Of a DNA stretch of 64,000 bases, positions 9,041 to 18,436 are shown in pieces. Where the stretch lies: positions 1-64,000 of the forward strand of contig CAJWLK010000009.1 in assembly GCA_913043255.1 (NCBI GenBank). Direction: 5' to 3'. The stretch comes from an uncultured Gemmatimonadota bacterium. GTDB lineage: Bacteria > Gemmatimonadota > Gemmatimonadetes > Palauibacterales > Palauibacteraceae. Made by a program: the position numbers and the translations under genes. The notes beneath the pieces were generated by a model. The model searched no databases. It was not told where the DNA came from and was given only the letters and a program-made list of their open reading frames with translations. The first letter of the stretch is position 1; every line of letters starts with the position of its first letter.

Positions 9041-12000
9041 GTGCTGATAAGACCGCACATGATGAACAGACTGATTCTGGTGGTCATTTTTTGGCTGCCA
9101 CTAAGCACTCCTCAAGCCCTCGCTCAGGGCGTCACCACGGCAGGGGTTATGGGACGAGTCCTAGGCCCCGAAGAAGAACCTGTGGCAGACGCTCGAATGG
9201 AACTGCGCAGAGATGAGACTGGTGTTGTGTATACGACTTCAACTGATGCTGCAGGACGGTTCAACTTCACGAACCTTCGACCAGGCGGACCGTATACCCT
9301 TACAGCGTCACGGATTGGACTTCAGACCATCAGTCGCGGTGAGCTGACACTCAGCATCGGGCAGCGAATGACAATCGACATTCGACTGAGCGAAACTGCT
9401 GTCCCGCTCCCGGAACTCTCTATTCGCGTCCAAACGGATCCGGAATTTGACTTATCCCGCATGGGGCCGGTCACAGTCGTGGATCAACTTTCTCTAGAAC
9501 GACTTCCCACTATATCGAACGACTTTACAGAGTTTGCACAGCTGTCGCCCTTGGTAACGGTCGACGAGGGCGGTGTATCGGTCGGAGGCTCGAACGTTCG
9601 CTTCAATAACATCCAAATTGACGGAGCGCTTAACCAGGATGTTTTCGGACTATCGCCCAGTGGAGTTGCCGGTGGTCGGGCACGCGGCCGCGTGATTCCA
9701 CTTGTTGCAATTGAGGAACTGCAAGTCCTCGTTGCACCCTACGATGTCAGGCAATCCGGATTCACCGGAGGTGTCCTCAACGCCGTAACTCGCTCTGGCA
9801 CAAACGACTTTAAAAGCTCTGTGTTCGGCTTTTTCCGAGATGAAGCGCTAGTCGGAGACCCTCTTATCGGCGGTGTAACCCGAACCCCAGGTGAGATATC
9901 TAACCAGTTTGTGGGATTTGAAGCGGGCGGCCCCATCATGAGAGACCGTATCCATTTTTTTGCGGCTGGCGAGCTCGAGAATCGCCAAAGTCCTCCAGAC
10001 GGATTCCTCGTAGGAGTTGACGATCCAGTTCTCACCCAGCTTGTTCCGGATTCTGTCGCTCGGCTATCCAATATCCTCAGGAGTTATGGAGTAGACCCCG
10101 GTGAAGCTGGTAGCTACACGCTCGAGAACGACCTGGCCAACCTGTTCACACGGTTCGACCTACAGATCGATGAGACAAACTCAGCCATGTTCCGTTACAA
10201 CTTTGCAGGTGCCAAAGACGATCCAGCTCCAAACCGATTACCGGGCGATGCATATGAGTTGTCGTCTAATGGCACTCACATTGAGAGTCGCAACCACTCT
10301 TTTTTAGCTCAATGGCTATCGACGCTCAGTCCCACCCTTTCAAACGACTTACTCGTTAGCACCCAGTTCCTGCGCGATCGAGAGACTCCAACGTCACTCT
10401 TCCCACGCATCGAAGTTGACATGAGCGGTGAATACGAAGGCACTGGATTTTTGCGTGCACTGCGAGCCGGATCAAATTTTTTTTCCAGCGAAAGCTCGCT
10501 TGATCAGAACATTCTGCAGATCTCGAATGCTTTAACGATAGCCACCGGAAAACACAACCTGACAATCGGCGCAGCATTTGAGCGGTTCTCCATACGTCGG
10601 TCTCACCTGCCAGGTTCATTGGGCACATATCGATTCAAATCGCTTGCTGACCTCGAGGCCAACACACCCTCCCAGTACGATATCCGGCTTCCGATCGGCG
10701 GGAACCTTCCAGAAACAAGGTTCGCGGTAAATCAATTCTCCGCCTTTGTTCAGGAAGAAGCACGGTTTGGCGACATCTTAAATGTCCAGTTGGGGGTGCG
10801 CGTCGATGTGCCTACCATGCCAGACGCTCCAACCGAAAACAGCGACGTCGAACAAACATTTGGACTGCGAACCAACCAATTACCAACCGGAGATCCGGTA
10901 TTTTCACCAAGAATCGGATTCAACCTGCAGGCAGGTGAAAGTCTAAAAACTCAATTTCGTGGTGGGGCTGGGCTCTTCACGGGACGCCCACCGTTCGCGT
11001 GGCTCGCGGAAGCATATCAAAACACAGGACTGTCGTCGGCTTTTCTGACCTGCCGACGGCGCAACATTGGGGTACCCGACCCCGAAGTGGTTCCAATATT
11101 TAACCCAAATGCGGCTGTGCCAGTAGCATGTGCCAATGGCTCCGGCACAGCATCAGCCACCCCAATTGTCACCGTCTTCGACTCGGATTTCCGCTTTCCA
11201 CAAAATTTCAAGGCATCTCTCGCTGTAGATCAACAGCTACCTGGCGGGCTCTTGCTCTCGCTAGAAGGCATATACACAAAGGCGATCAAACACATCTACC
11301 TACGAGACGTAAACATCGGTTCTGCAATTCACCCATCGGACCGAACGCCAGAAAATGGATATTCCGATGGTTACGGGTTTGGTGACCGCGCGTCATTTGG
11401 AGACGGCGGCCGAGGCAACGAACTGATTGATCCACCACCCGGAGCCCCACCCGGCGAACGTGAACCAACCTTCTTTCCGCGTCGGGTGAACGATGCATAC
11501 GGACCGGTGATCCAAATCGGGAATCGATCAGAAAACTTCGCCTACGCGTTGAGTGCTCGGGTAAGAAAAAGATTCGAGGATTGGCTAGCCGTCGATGTCG
11601 GGTATGCATTCAATCGCTCTGGTGATATCCAGAGCCTTTTTTCGCTTGATGCAGCCTCAAACTTCGGGTTCAACGCCATCGAGGGTGATCCTAATGAACC
11701 GAAGCGACAACCTTCTCTGTTTGACCGCCCACACAAGTTCGTTGCTAGTATCACGGCGACACTTCCTGACCGGCTCGGGGGAACCCGAATGTCGGTACTG
11801 TACATCGGTCAATCGGGGAAACCCTATTCTTACGTTTACTCAAGCGATGTGAACGCCGATTCGTACCCCGGGACCGGCCAAGCATTAGACTTCGCAAACG
11901 ACCTGATTTATGTGCCTGAGAGTCTGTTCGATTTCCCAGGCGGGAGAAGCCCGGTCAGTGGTTTTCTGTTCGAACAACTCGTTGGGCAGGAGCCCTGTTT

Positions 12001-12397
12001 GCAACAGAATCGACTTCGGATTCTCAGCCGAAACGCCTGCCGTACTCCTTGGTCTCACCAGATAGACCTTCGCGTCACCCAAGGTTTTCATGTTGGGCGA
12101 GTCAACATAGATGTGATGCTCGACATCTTGAATGTCCTCAACCTGATCAATCAAGAGTGGGGACAAATTCATACTGTCAACCCAGCTGTCCAACTCATGC
12201 GTGTGGATGGACGGCTTGAGGATGATGCGGAACCGGGCAGTGTTTTCCCGGAAGTCGACGATCCCCTTGAAGCACGCTTTGTTGGACCCTTAGCACGAGG
12301 TGAGAACGGAAGCGTCCGTTCAATCCTGCCTTACCTTCCAGAAATAGGGTCTTCACAGTGGCAAGCCCAATTCGGGGTGCGACTCAGGTTCAAATAA
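9041..12397 (+). CDS. TonB-dependent outer-membrane receptor with carboxypeptidase-regulatory domain
   Basis: A protein of about 1,110 residues: signal peptide (LILVVIFWLPLSTPQALAQ), an N-terminal Ig-like carboxypeptidase-regulatory domain (GRVLGPEEEPVADARMELRR, roughly residues 35-120), a plug with the typical IDGALNQDVFG and GGVLNAVTRSGTNDF segments, then a long C-terminal beta-barrel ending in LRFK. This is the Oar/CarbopepD_reg-type receptor group that imports large substrates across the outer membrane with TonB energy; the ligand is unknown. Translation probably begins at ATG 9059 or 9062, since a signal peptide follows at once; the GTG at 9041 only adds six to seven residues. Its end lies 23 bp from the convergent TRAP permease gene. 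Neighbours suggest an amino-acid-derivative or peptide substrate. Confidence 0.92.
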   Translation: MLIRPHMMNRLILVVIFWLPLSTPQALAQGVTTAGVMGRVLGPEEEPVADARMELRRDETGVVYTTSTDAAGRFNFTNLRPGGPYTLTASRIGLQTISRGELTLSIGQRMTIDIRLSETAVPLPELSIRVQTDPEFDLSRMGPVTVVDQLSLERLPTISNDFTEFAQLSPLVTVDEGGVSVGGSNVRFNNIQIDGALNQDVFGLSPSGVAGGRARGRVIPLVAIEELQVLVAPYDVRQSGFTGGVLNAVTRSGTNDFKSSVFGFFRDEALVGDPLIGGVTRTPGEISNQFVGFEAGGPIMRDRIHFFAAGELENRQSPPDGFLVGVDDPVLTQLVPDSVARLSNILRSYGVDPGEAGSYTLENDLANLFTRFDLQIDETNSAMFRYNFAGAKDDPAPNRLPGDAYELSSNGTHIESRNHSFLAQWLSTLSPTLSNDLLVSTQFLRDRETPTSLFPRIEVDMSGEYEGTGFLRALRAGSNFFSSESSLDQNILQISNALTIATGKHNLTIGAAFERFSIRRSHLPGSLGTYRFKSLADLEANTPSQYDIRLPIGGNLPETRFAVNQFSAFVQEEARFGDILNVQLGVRVDVPTMPDAPTENSDVEQTFGLRTNQLPTGDPVFSPRIGFNLQAGESLKTQFRGGAGLFTGRPPFAWLAEAYQNTGLSSAFLTCRRRNIGVPDPEVVPIFNPNAAVPVACANGSGTASATPIVTVFDSDFRFPQNFKASLAVDQQLPGGLLLSLEGIYTKAIKHIYLRDVNIGSAIHPSDRTPENGYSDGYGFGDRASFGDGGRGNELIDPPPGAPPGEREPTFFPRRVNDAYGPVIQIGNRSENFAYALSARVRKRFEDWLAVDVGYAFNRSGDIQSLFSLDAASNFGFNAIEGDPNEPKRQPSLFDRPHKFVASITATLPDRLGGTRMSVLYIGQSGKPYSYVYSSDVNADSYPGTGQALDFANDLIYVPESLFDFPGGRSPVSGFLFEQLVGQEPCLQQNRLRILSRNACRTPWSHQIDLRVTQGFHVGRVNIDVMLDILNVLNLINQEWGQIHTVNPAVQLMRVDGRLEDDAEPGSVFPEVDDPLEARFVGPLARGENGSVRSILPYLPEIGSSQWQAQFGVRLRFK

Positions 12398-12420
12398 GAA
12401 CCTTTCAGAAAAGACCAATA

Positions 12421-13722
12421 CTAGCCCATTCGACTGGGGAGCCAGAGAACAAGTTCCGGAAAAGCGGTAAGAAGACCCAGAACAGCCAACACTCCAATCA
12501 CAAAAGGCAGGACGCCGCGAAAGATATCTCCCATGGGAACATCCGGAGCAACCCGTCGCATGACAAATACGTTGGCGCCAATCGGAGGGGTGACGAGTGC
12601 CAGTTCCGTCATCATAACAGCAAAGACGCCAAACCAAATGAGATCCACCCCTACCTTTTCCAGAACTGGGACAATGAATGGAATGGTCAAGACAAGCATT
12701 CCGAATGCGTCGAGGAACGCTCCTAAAATCAGGTAGAGGAGGACAAGAAGGAGTAAAAAAGGAACCCTCGTTAACTCAAATCCCACAATCTGATCGACCA
12801 AAATTTCTGTCAGCCCTGTGAGAGCGATGAAGCGGGCCAGCACGTATCCACCGATGATGATTGAAAATATCATCGCGCTTACCAGTGCTGTCCTTTCAAG
12901 CGCATTGGAGAGGCTCGTTCTCGTCAATCTGCGGAGCGCTCCCGCCAGAATGAGAACACCGGCGCATCCAACTCCTGCAGCCTCCGTCGGCGTAAAGAGG
13001 CCTGCATAGATTCCTCCAATGACCAGGACGAATAACGTAAGTACCGGCACTAGTCCGGTCAGTGAACGAAATCGAACACTCCAACCCACGCTCGGACCAC
13101 GCGGGCCCAATTCCGGTCGCAGAAGACAACGCAACAAGATGATGAGGGAAAACATCACAGCTACAAGGATCCCCGGAACAACCCCAGCCATAAACAGCGC
13201 GCCAATTGAACTCTCAGTCATTACTCCATAGAAGATGAAGATCAGACTGGGGGGGATCAGAATTCCAAGCGTACCCGAGGCCGCAAGAGATCCCGTGGCA
13301 AGAGAGACATCATAGTTGTACCGCCGCATCTCAGGCATCACCACTGATCCCATGGTGGCTACTGTTGCGATGCTCGACCCAGTCACGGCACCGAACCCTC
13401 CGCAGGCTAAAACGGAGGTGATCGCGATTCCGCCCGGAACCCGACCGATCCATTTGTGCACCGTGCTATAGAGATCTGAGGCAAGACCTGTGTAAAAAAC
13501 CAATTGACCCATCAGTACAAAAAGTGGAATTGTCACAAGGACAAAACTCTGACCTTCGGACCATGAAACCAGCGTCACATGTGCCATCGCCGCTGATGGA
13601 CCTTCAAGAATCCAAATTCCGCCGAGCCCTACCGCCGCCATTGCAAAGGCAATAGGAACACCCATCGCGAGCAGTAGGATAAGGAACCCTACACCCAAGA
13701 GACCGATTGTGGTCACCTCCAC
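12421..13722 (-). CDS. TRAP transporter large permease (DctM)
   Basis: About 433 residues with twelve or so hydrophobic segments and the DctM signatures: MGVPIAFAMAAVG near the N-terminus, a glycine-rich GGFGAVTGSSIATVATMGSV segment, and GLFTPTEAAGVG. It is the 12-TM, sodium-coupled membrane component of a tripartite ATP-independent periplasmic transporter. The frame is open to 13827, but the true start is probably GTG 13722 (or GTG 13716): GGGAGGGAG sits just upstream and the homologous region starts there. The start overlaps the end of the small-permease gene, so the two are translationally coupled. Confidence 0.92.
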   Translation of the reverse strand: MEVTTIGLLGVGFLILLLAMGVPIAFAMAAVGLGGIWILEGPSAAMAHVTLVSWSEGQSFVLVTIPLFVLMGQLVFYTGLASDLYSTVHKWIGRVPGGIAITSVLACGGFGAVTGSSIATVATMGSVVMPEMRRYNYDVSLATGSLAASGTLGILIPPSLIFIFYGVMTESSIGALFMAGVVPGILVAVMFSLIILLRCLLRPELGPRGPSVGWSVRFRSLTGLVPVLTLFVLVIGGIYAGLFTPTEAAGVGCAGVLILAGALRRLTRTSLSNALERTALVSAMIFSIIIGGYVLARFIALTGLTEILVDQIVGFELTRVPFLLLLVLLYLILGAFLDAFGMLVLTIPFIVPVLEKVGVDLIWFGVFAVMMTELALVTPPIGANVFVMRRVAPDVPMGDIFRGVLPFVIGVLAVLGLLTAFPELVLWLPSRMG

Positions 13723-14234
13723 AACTCGTCTCCCTCCCGAGTTAGCGTGGCCTTCCCTCCCGGGTTCGCCAGCATTCGCCCGACGAATACCATGGCACAA
13801 ATTCCCAGTACAGCCATAAACGGCCATACCGGGACCAAGAGTTCTTCACCCGTCTCACCTGTTCGTACCATGTACGGAACAAAACGCCATGCCTGGACCA
13901 TAAGTAAGCTGAGCACACCTATCCCTGAAGCTGCCGCCACGATATCCGCCCAACCCCGGGAAGTGCCTTTCATACGACCATGAAAAAGCTCCATCCGGAT
14001 GTGATATCCCCGATCCCAAGCATGTGGTAACGCAGAGAACGTACTGATCAATAAAAGTAACCCGTTCACATTACGGCCCCAGCGAAGAGGCGAATCAAAA
14101 ACATACCGGAGGATGACATCTAGAGTGACTAGAACGACGAGCGCCGGGAGCCCTCCGTATACAGACACGTGAAATAATCGTTGCGCAGCCCAGTTCGACC
14201 AACGATCGACACGATCAAATAGGGAGTTGATCAC
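13713..14234 (-). CDS. TRAP transporter small permease (DctQ)
   Basis: A 173-residue protein with four predicted membrane segments (for example GLPALVVLVTLDVILRYVF and LVPVWPFMAVLGICAMVFV). Length, topology and gene order DctP-DctQ-DctM identify it as the small membrane subunit that supports the large permease. The start overlaps the stop of the binding-protein gene by four bases, and its own stop overlaps the DctM start, so all three are one operon. A conserved RW segment (FDSPLRWGRNVNGLL) after the second helix is typical of DctQ proteins. Confidence 0.9.
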   Translation of the reverse strand: MINSLFDRVDRWSNWAAQRLFHVSVYGGLPALVVLVTLDVILRYVFDSPLRWGRNVNGLLLLISTFSALPHAWDRGYHIRMELFHGRMKGTSRGWADIVAAASGIGVLSLLMVQAWRFVPYMVRTGETGEELLVPVWPFMAVLGICAMVFVGRMLANPGGKATLTREGDELWR

Positions 14235-15376
14235 AGATCAATAATCCCTTGCACCGGGTGGTGCCGGACATGATCCATGAGCTCAACATCCGTCATATTC
14301 TCGTACACCGAACCGAGCTCAACCATATCGGAGACAAGTGCCCGTGCCGGACGTCCTTGTGCTTCTTGGTCATCCAGAAAGCGTTCACTAAGTGGTGCAA
14401 CAGCATCACGCCAATCCTTCAAGTTAGAATCTGTCATCTTAAGAACTTGGACACCGTTTTCGCGGAGCCGGTTCAGAGCACGATCCGCTTCTGGGCCTCC
14501 GTAGTAATTCTGAACAGCGAACTGGCCTCGCACCCGGAAAAGCGCGTACATCTGCCGTTGGAGATCGTTTGGCAACCCATCGAACGTCTTCTGGTTCAGA
14601 CAGTATTGGAGCACCGTAACCGTCAGTCGGATAGGAGTCAGATAGCGCCCTACCTCATATAGTCGATAAGCGGCCATATCGGGCACACCAAGCGCTACTG
14701 CATCTACAATGCCTCGTTGGAAGGCCAGGTATGTCTCAGCAGCAGCCATAACGACCGGAATTGCCCCCAGCTCACGAATTATAGCCTCATTCAGCCCACC
14801 CGTAACACGTACCTTCTTTCCACGCAGATCTTCTAGGGTCTCGATTGGAGCAGTAGAGATGATGTCATAGGGGCTCGTCGCATCACAGTGTGCAAGGTAG
14901 ACACCCAGTCGCTCATATTCGTCCTTTAGATATTTCGGATAGAGTTCTTCGGCGACTAACGCAGCCACCTGTGGTCGAGAGAATAGAAATGGAAGCTGCA
15001 AGGCATGCGTAAGGTTAAAACTCCCTGGTTGGTAGGTGGCGTAACCATGCGTGTAGTCGGTGACCCCCGTCACACAAGCCTTGAAACCTCCGAGTGGGCC
15101 GTGGAGAAGCCTATCCATAAATGGTTCAAGGCGAATGCGACCAGCGGTCTCGTTTTCGACGAGCGAGGCAAACGGCACGAAAGCCTTACCGAACAAGCCA
15201 TGTGATCTTGGGACGTGTGAAGTGTATCGGAGGGTAATCTGCGAACTATCATGACTCCGTCGGCCACGGAAGAACGGTGCAACTCCGCCCAACCCAGTTA
15301 AAACTGCAACCAAGCGCCGCCTCGTCCATTCTCGATCGACTTCGGTACTGTTCGGCGCCCCCTCGGCATTCGCCAT
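14231..15376 (-). CDS. TRAP transporter substrate-binding protein (DctP)
   Basis: About 381 residues of the DctP/TAXI-like periplasmic binding fold. After an N-terminal export segment with RRR before a hydrophobic stretch (LVAVLTGLGGVAPFF, possibly a Tat signal without a perfect motif) come TRAP landmarks: SHGLFGKAFVPFASLVE, the ETLEDLRGKKVRVTGG block, and AFQRGIVDAVALGVPD. The Arg in KKVRVTG is where most family members bind the substrate carboxylate, so an organic acid, keto acid or amino-acid-like ligand is likely. ATG 15376 is preferred; a TTG one codon earlier is also in frame. It heads the operon with DctQ and DctM. The neighbouring PLP enzymes would generate keto acids, a plausible cargo. 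Confidence 0.9.
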   Translation of the reverse strand: MANAEGAPNSTEVDREWTRRRLVAVLTGLGGVAPFFRGRRSHDSSQITLRYTSHVPRSHGLFGKAFVPFASLVENETAGRIRLEPFMDRLLHGPLGGFKACVTGVTDYTHGYATYQPGSFNLTHALQLPFLFSRPQVAALVAEELYPKYLKDEYERLGVYLAHCDATSPYDIISTAPIETLEDLRGKKVRVTGGLNEAIIRELGAIPVVMAAAETYLAFQRGIVDAVALGVPDMAAYRLYEVGRYLTPIRLTVTVLQYCLNQKTFDGLPNDLQRQMYALFRVRGQFAVQNYYGGPEADRALNRLRENGVQVLKMTDSNLKDWRDAVAPLSERFLDDQEAQGRPARALVSDMVELGSVYENMTDVELMDHVRHHPVQGIIDL

Positions 15377-15591
15377 CAATACGATAGTTCCATATCAACC
15401 TGAGCATTTAACGCAGGCGAATTAAAGTGGGCTGGAGTAACCATGGCCATCACGACACCAGAATCCTTCCCGAAAATTTCGCACCTTCTGGGCACTCCAG
15501 AAGTCTCATAGTGATCAACTGCGGGCAGCCAGTAGACGTTCCTCTCGCTTAAGTGTGGCCGGCTTTCATGATCACTTCGCAGTCTGACCAA
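15376..15591 (-). CDS. Possible small ORF ahead of the TRAP operon
   Basis: A 71-codon frame whose stop (TGA) overlaps the first DctP codon (TGATG), an arrangement compatible with translational coupling. It starts with TTG at 15591, has no obvious ribosome-binding site, and the peptide has no recognisable domain, signal or membrane segment. It could be a short leader gene, a remnant of a longer gene, or a chance frame. The overlap with the DctP start is the only reason to list it. Confidence 0.22.
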   Translation of the reverse strand: MVRLRSDHESRPHLSERNVYWLPAVDHYETSGVPRRCEIFGKDSGVVMAMVTPAHFNSPALNAQVDMELSY

Positions 15592-15785
15592 TACACAAAA
15601 TCTATCCCCACGCCCGGCAACAAGTTAGACGTGCACTCCCGCCACCTTGCCTTGCGCGCGCGCATTCGACACCCTCAACGATGACTTTAGCGCGTACAAG
15701 TCTAAATGAAGACCAAACCACGGTTGTTCCTAGTTTGATACAAGCTTATGACCAGCAGGCAACAAATCAGAGAGGGGCCAAAAGC
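15380..15785. other. Divergent intergenic region between TRAP operon and PLP genes
   Basis: About 400 bases carrying the promoters of two divergent units. Apart from the doubtful 71-codon frame on the minus strand I see no gene, RNA or clear promoter. The stretch around 15650-15665 is a CG alternation (cgcgcgcgc), which may be a structured or Z-DNA-prone site. The plus-strand frame is open from 15681, but the exported PLP enzyme most likely begins at 15786. Confidence 0.4.
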
Positions 15786-17138
15786 ATGTTACGTGATTCT
15801 GATCTCAATCGCAGAGCATTCCTGAAAAACGCAGGAACTACAGCACTATTCGGGGTGGTGGGTGCCAAAAACGTATTTGCGAGCGAGGTCACCCGTACTC
15901 CCTCCGTGTTGCTAAACGAGAAATATGATTTTGATGAAGTCTACAATCGTGTGGGAACCGAGTGTGTCAAATGGGATCGTGCCATTGACACCTATGGAGA
16001 CGTGATTGAGGTCGGCATGGGGATCGCCGACATGGATTTCCGAGCAGCCCCCTGCATCAGTGAGGCTCTTGCTGAGCGATGCCAGCATGAGAACTGGGGA
16101 TACCAACACCGACCGGATTCATACCTTCACGCAGTCGTTGATTGGAATCGACGACGTTACGATCTCGACATCGACCCCGACTCGATCGTGTGGACCACTG
16201 GAGTCCATCCAGGTCTGATTGGGGCATTACAGACGTTCTCACCCCCAGGTACCAAGGTCCTGCTAACGACCCCTACGTATAACGGGTTCTATAGCGACCT
16301 CCGCTGGTCAAACACACTGGCCGAAGACAGCCAAATGAAGGTGGTCGACGGCAAGTACTCCATAGACTGGGATGACTTCGAACATCGTGCAAAGCGCGTC
16401 AACACTTTCATCCTATGTAATCCGCAAAACCCGACTGGCAATTGCTGGTCACCAGAAGATCTAACGCGAATGGGTGAAATATGCCTTGAGCACCGTGTTG
16501 TTGTTCTCGCTGATGAAATTCACTGTGATTTTGTTACGAACGGACAAAAATATACACCGTTTGCAAGTCTTCCGGACAAGAAAATCGTTGATAACAGCCT
16601 CACATTTAAAGCAGCTAGTAAAACGTTCAGCCTCGCCGCCATGAAAACTGCTTGGTACTTCTCAACCAACCCAGATTATCTGGAAAGAGTACGCGTAAAT
16701 ACGAGGGCAGACCTGAACACCCTAGGGATGATAGCGAACCAAGCCGCTCTAAATCACGGAGACGAATGGCTTGATGAGTTGCTTGTTTACATCGATGCGA
16801 ATCATGATTTCGCCGAATCGACTATCCGCGACAAGCTTCCACTCCTACGCTACACAAAGGCTGAAGGGACCTACCTTGCCTGGCTGGATGTGAGCCGGGT
16901 TATCGACATGATCGGGGCCAAAGAGACGGCCGCGAAAGAGAGTGAAACGGCTGTTTCCCCAGTGACACCTGAACTTGTAGTGCAACGATGGTTCGCTGAA
17001 AATGCTGGGGTGTTCTTGAACCCTGGACCGTCCTATGGAACTGGAGGGGAAGGACATATGCGGATGAACCTCGCCACATCTCGAACACTGATCGAACGAG
17101 CACTCAACAACCTGGGACGCGCGTTTGATAGGGCGTAG
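15786..17138 (+). CDS. Tat-exported class I/II aminotransferase (MalY/PatB-like)
   Basis: A fold-type I PLP enzyme of 450 residues preceded by a twin-arginine signal (NRRAFLKNAGTTALFG). PLP-binding landmarks are present: NPQNPTGN (Asn about 215), ADEIHCD (Asp about 243) and the Schiff-base lysine in KAASKTFSLAAMK (about K279). Similarity is to the MalY/PatB group (cystathionine beta-lyase or aminotransferase), judged from IHCDFV and the SKTF block. ATG 15786 is preferred because GAGAGG lies just before it and the Tat signal starts there; the frame is open back to 15681. Export through Tat implies that PLP is loaded before translocation. It is 76 bp upstream of a second Tat-exported PLP enzyme. 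Substrate unknown; amino-acid transamination, racemisation or beta-elimination are all possible. Confidence 0.85.
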   Translation: MLRDSDLNRRAFLKNAGTTALFGVVGAKNVFASEVTRTPSVLLNEKYDFDEVYNRVGTECVKWDRAIDTYGDVIEVGMGIADMDFRAAPCISEALAERCQHENWGYQHRPDSYLHAVVDWNRRRYDLDIDPDSIVWTTGVHPGLIGALQTFSPPGTKVLLTTPTYNGFYSDLRWSNTLAEDSQMKVVDGKYSIDWDDFEHRAKRVNTFILCNPQNPTGNCWSPEDLTRMGEICLEHRVVVLADEIHCDFVTNGQKYTPFASLPDKKIVDNSLTFKAASKTFSLAAMKTAWYFSTNPDYLERVRVNTRADLNTLGMIANQAALNHGDEWLDELLVYIDANHDFAESTIRDKLPLLRYTKAEGTYLAWLDVSRVIDMIGAKETAAKESETAVSPVTPELVVQRWFAENAGVFLNPGPSYGTGGEGHMRMNLATSRTLIERALNNLGRAFDRA

Positions 17139-17214
17139 GTGAGGGAATTTTCACCACAGATCTCATCCTTGGTCCAAACTCAATTCCGATTCCCAAATCA
17201 AATGGAAGGTTACG

Positions 17215-18429
17215 ATGAGTGAACTGACTCGCAGAAGTTTTCTCAAGACAACAACTGCGGCAGGGCTCGCGTCACTGCCAGCGGCGCGCGTGTTGGCTAC
17301 TCCTTCTAGTGAAGATCCACTCGGCATTCGTGGACAGTTTCCAGTTACCAATGAGATGGCCTATCTCAATACTGCCTCGGTAGGTCCCTTATCACGAACT
17401 GCCCACAATGCTCTCGCGGCATATGCCGATGAAAAGATGCTCCACCGAAATCCTGCGAGCCGCAGAATTGCAAAAGCAGGTGCACGAGCAAAATTCGCGC
17501 GTCTGTTCGGGGCGGATGAAGATGAAATCGCGTTTTTATATTCGTCGAGTGACGGGGAGAACATCGTGGTTAACGCGATTGACTGGAAGGCAGGCGACAA
17601 CATTGTATTAGATGAACTCCACTTCGCGACCAGCTTCGTCTTATACCGCGACCTTGAAAAACGATCCGGCGTTCAACTCCGGATCGTCCCTTCAAATGGT
17701 GGCCAGGCACGTGTAGAAGACTTCGAGAGAATGACCGATGCTCGAACACGGCTCTTAAGCGTGGCATGGGTATCGAACCGAAATGGATTCCGGTATGACC
17801 TACCGTCTCTCAGTGAACTGGCCCACGCAAATGGGGCCTATCTATACGCGGACGGAATCCAGGCCCTCGGAACCTTTTCCACCAATCTGCACGATGAAGG
17901 AGTCGATTTTGCCTGCGGCAACGGCTATAAGTGGTTATTTGCAGACTTCGGTTGTGCACCTATGTACATCCGTCGCGAACATCTTGAGTGGATGCGACCA
18001 GATCGCCACGGTCACGGCCAAGTCGCCGAGGCACTCCCCAATCACCGATTCCGCTTGAAGACCACTGCGGAGAAGTTCGAACACGCAAACATCGCGTATG
18101 GACCAATAACAGCAATGGATGCGGCACTAGACTTACTTATTGAGGTGGGGCTCGATCGTATTGAAAACCACACTACGGAACTCGCCGGGCAGCTTTTTAA
18201 TGGAGTAAAAGAACTCGGCCTGAACCTGTTCACGCCTCCAGGGACACAATCTTCAATTGTGAGCTTCTATCATGGCCTAGACTCAACCACACTCTCCAGC
18301 GAACTCGCCGCTGCGAAGGTTCCCGTCACATTCCAAGAAAAAGGGGAATTGTTGCGCTCGGCTGTAGCGATGTTCAACAACCAGAGTGATGTGGACCAAC
18401 TCCTCGGCGTTTTATCAAAGTTGGTCTAA
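17215..18429 (+). CDS. Tat-exported class V aminotransferase (isopenicillin-N-epimerase/desulfurase-like)
   Basis: A 404-residue protein starting with a clear twin-arginine signal (TRRSFLKTTTAAGLASLPA). The class V aminotransferase core is present: an ADGIQALG segment with the pyridine-binding Asp (D213) and GNGYKWLFADFG with the PLP lysine (K239). The GYKW form is typical of the isopenicillin N epimerase-like branch rather than true cysteine desulfurases, and no mobile-loop cysteine motif of a sulfur donor is evident. GGAAGG precedes the ATG. It lies just downstream of the other Tat-exported PLP enzyme. A role in periplasmic conversion or epimerisation of amino-acid derivatives is an inference from fold and location. 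Confidence 0.87.
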   Translation: MSELTRRSFLKTTTAAGLASLPAARVLATPSSEDPLGIRGQFPVTNEMAYLNTASVGPLSRTAHNALAAYADEKMLHRNPASRRIAKAGARAKFARLFGADEDEIAFLYSSSDGENIVVNAIDWKAGDNIVLDELHFATSFVLYRDLEKRSGVQLRIVPSNGGQARVEDFERMTDARTRLLSVAWVSNRNGFRYDLPSLSELAHANGAYLYADGIQALGTFSTNLHDEGVDFACGNGYKWLFADFGCAPMYIRREHLEWMRPDRHGHGQVAEALPNHRFRLKTTAEKFEHANIAYGPITAMDAALDLLIEVGLDRIENHTTELAGQLFNGVKELGLNLFTPPGTQSSIVSFYHGLDSTTLSSELAAAKVPVTFQEKGELLRSAVAMFNNQSDVDQLLGVLSKLV

Positions 18430-18436
18430 TCAGGGT

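Noticed and set aside
12358..12726. 122-codon frame on the plus strand
   Set aside because: Antisense to the end of the DctM gene; asparagine/lysine/serine-rich shadow.
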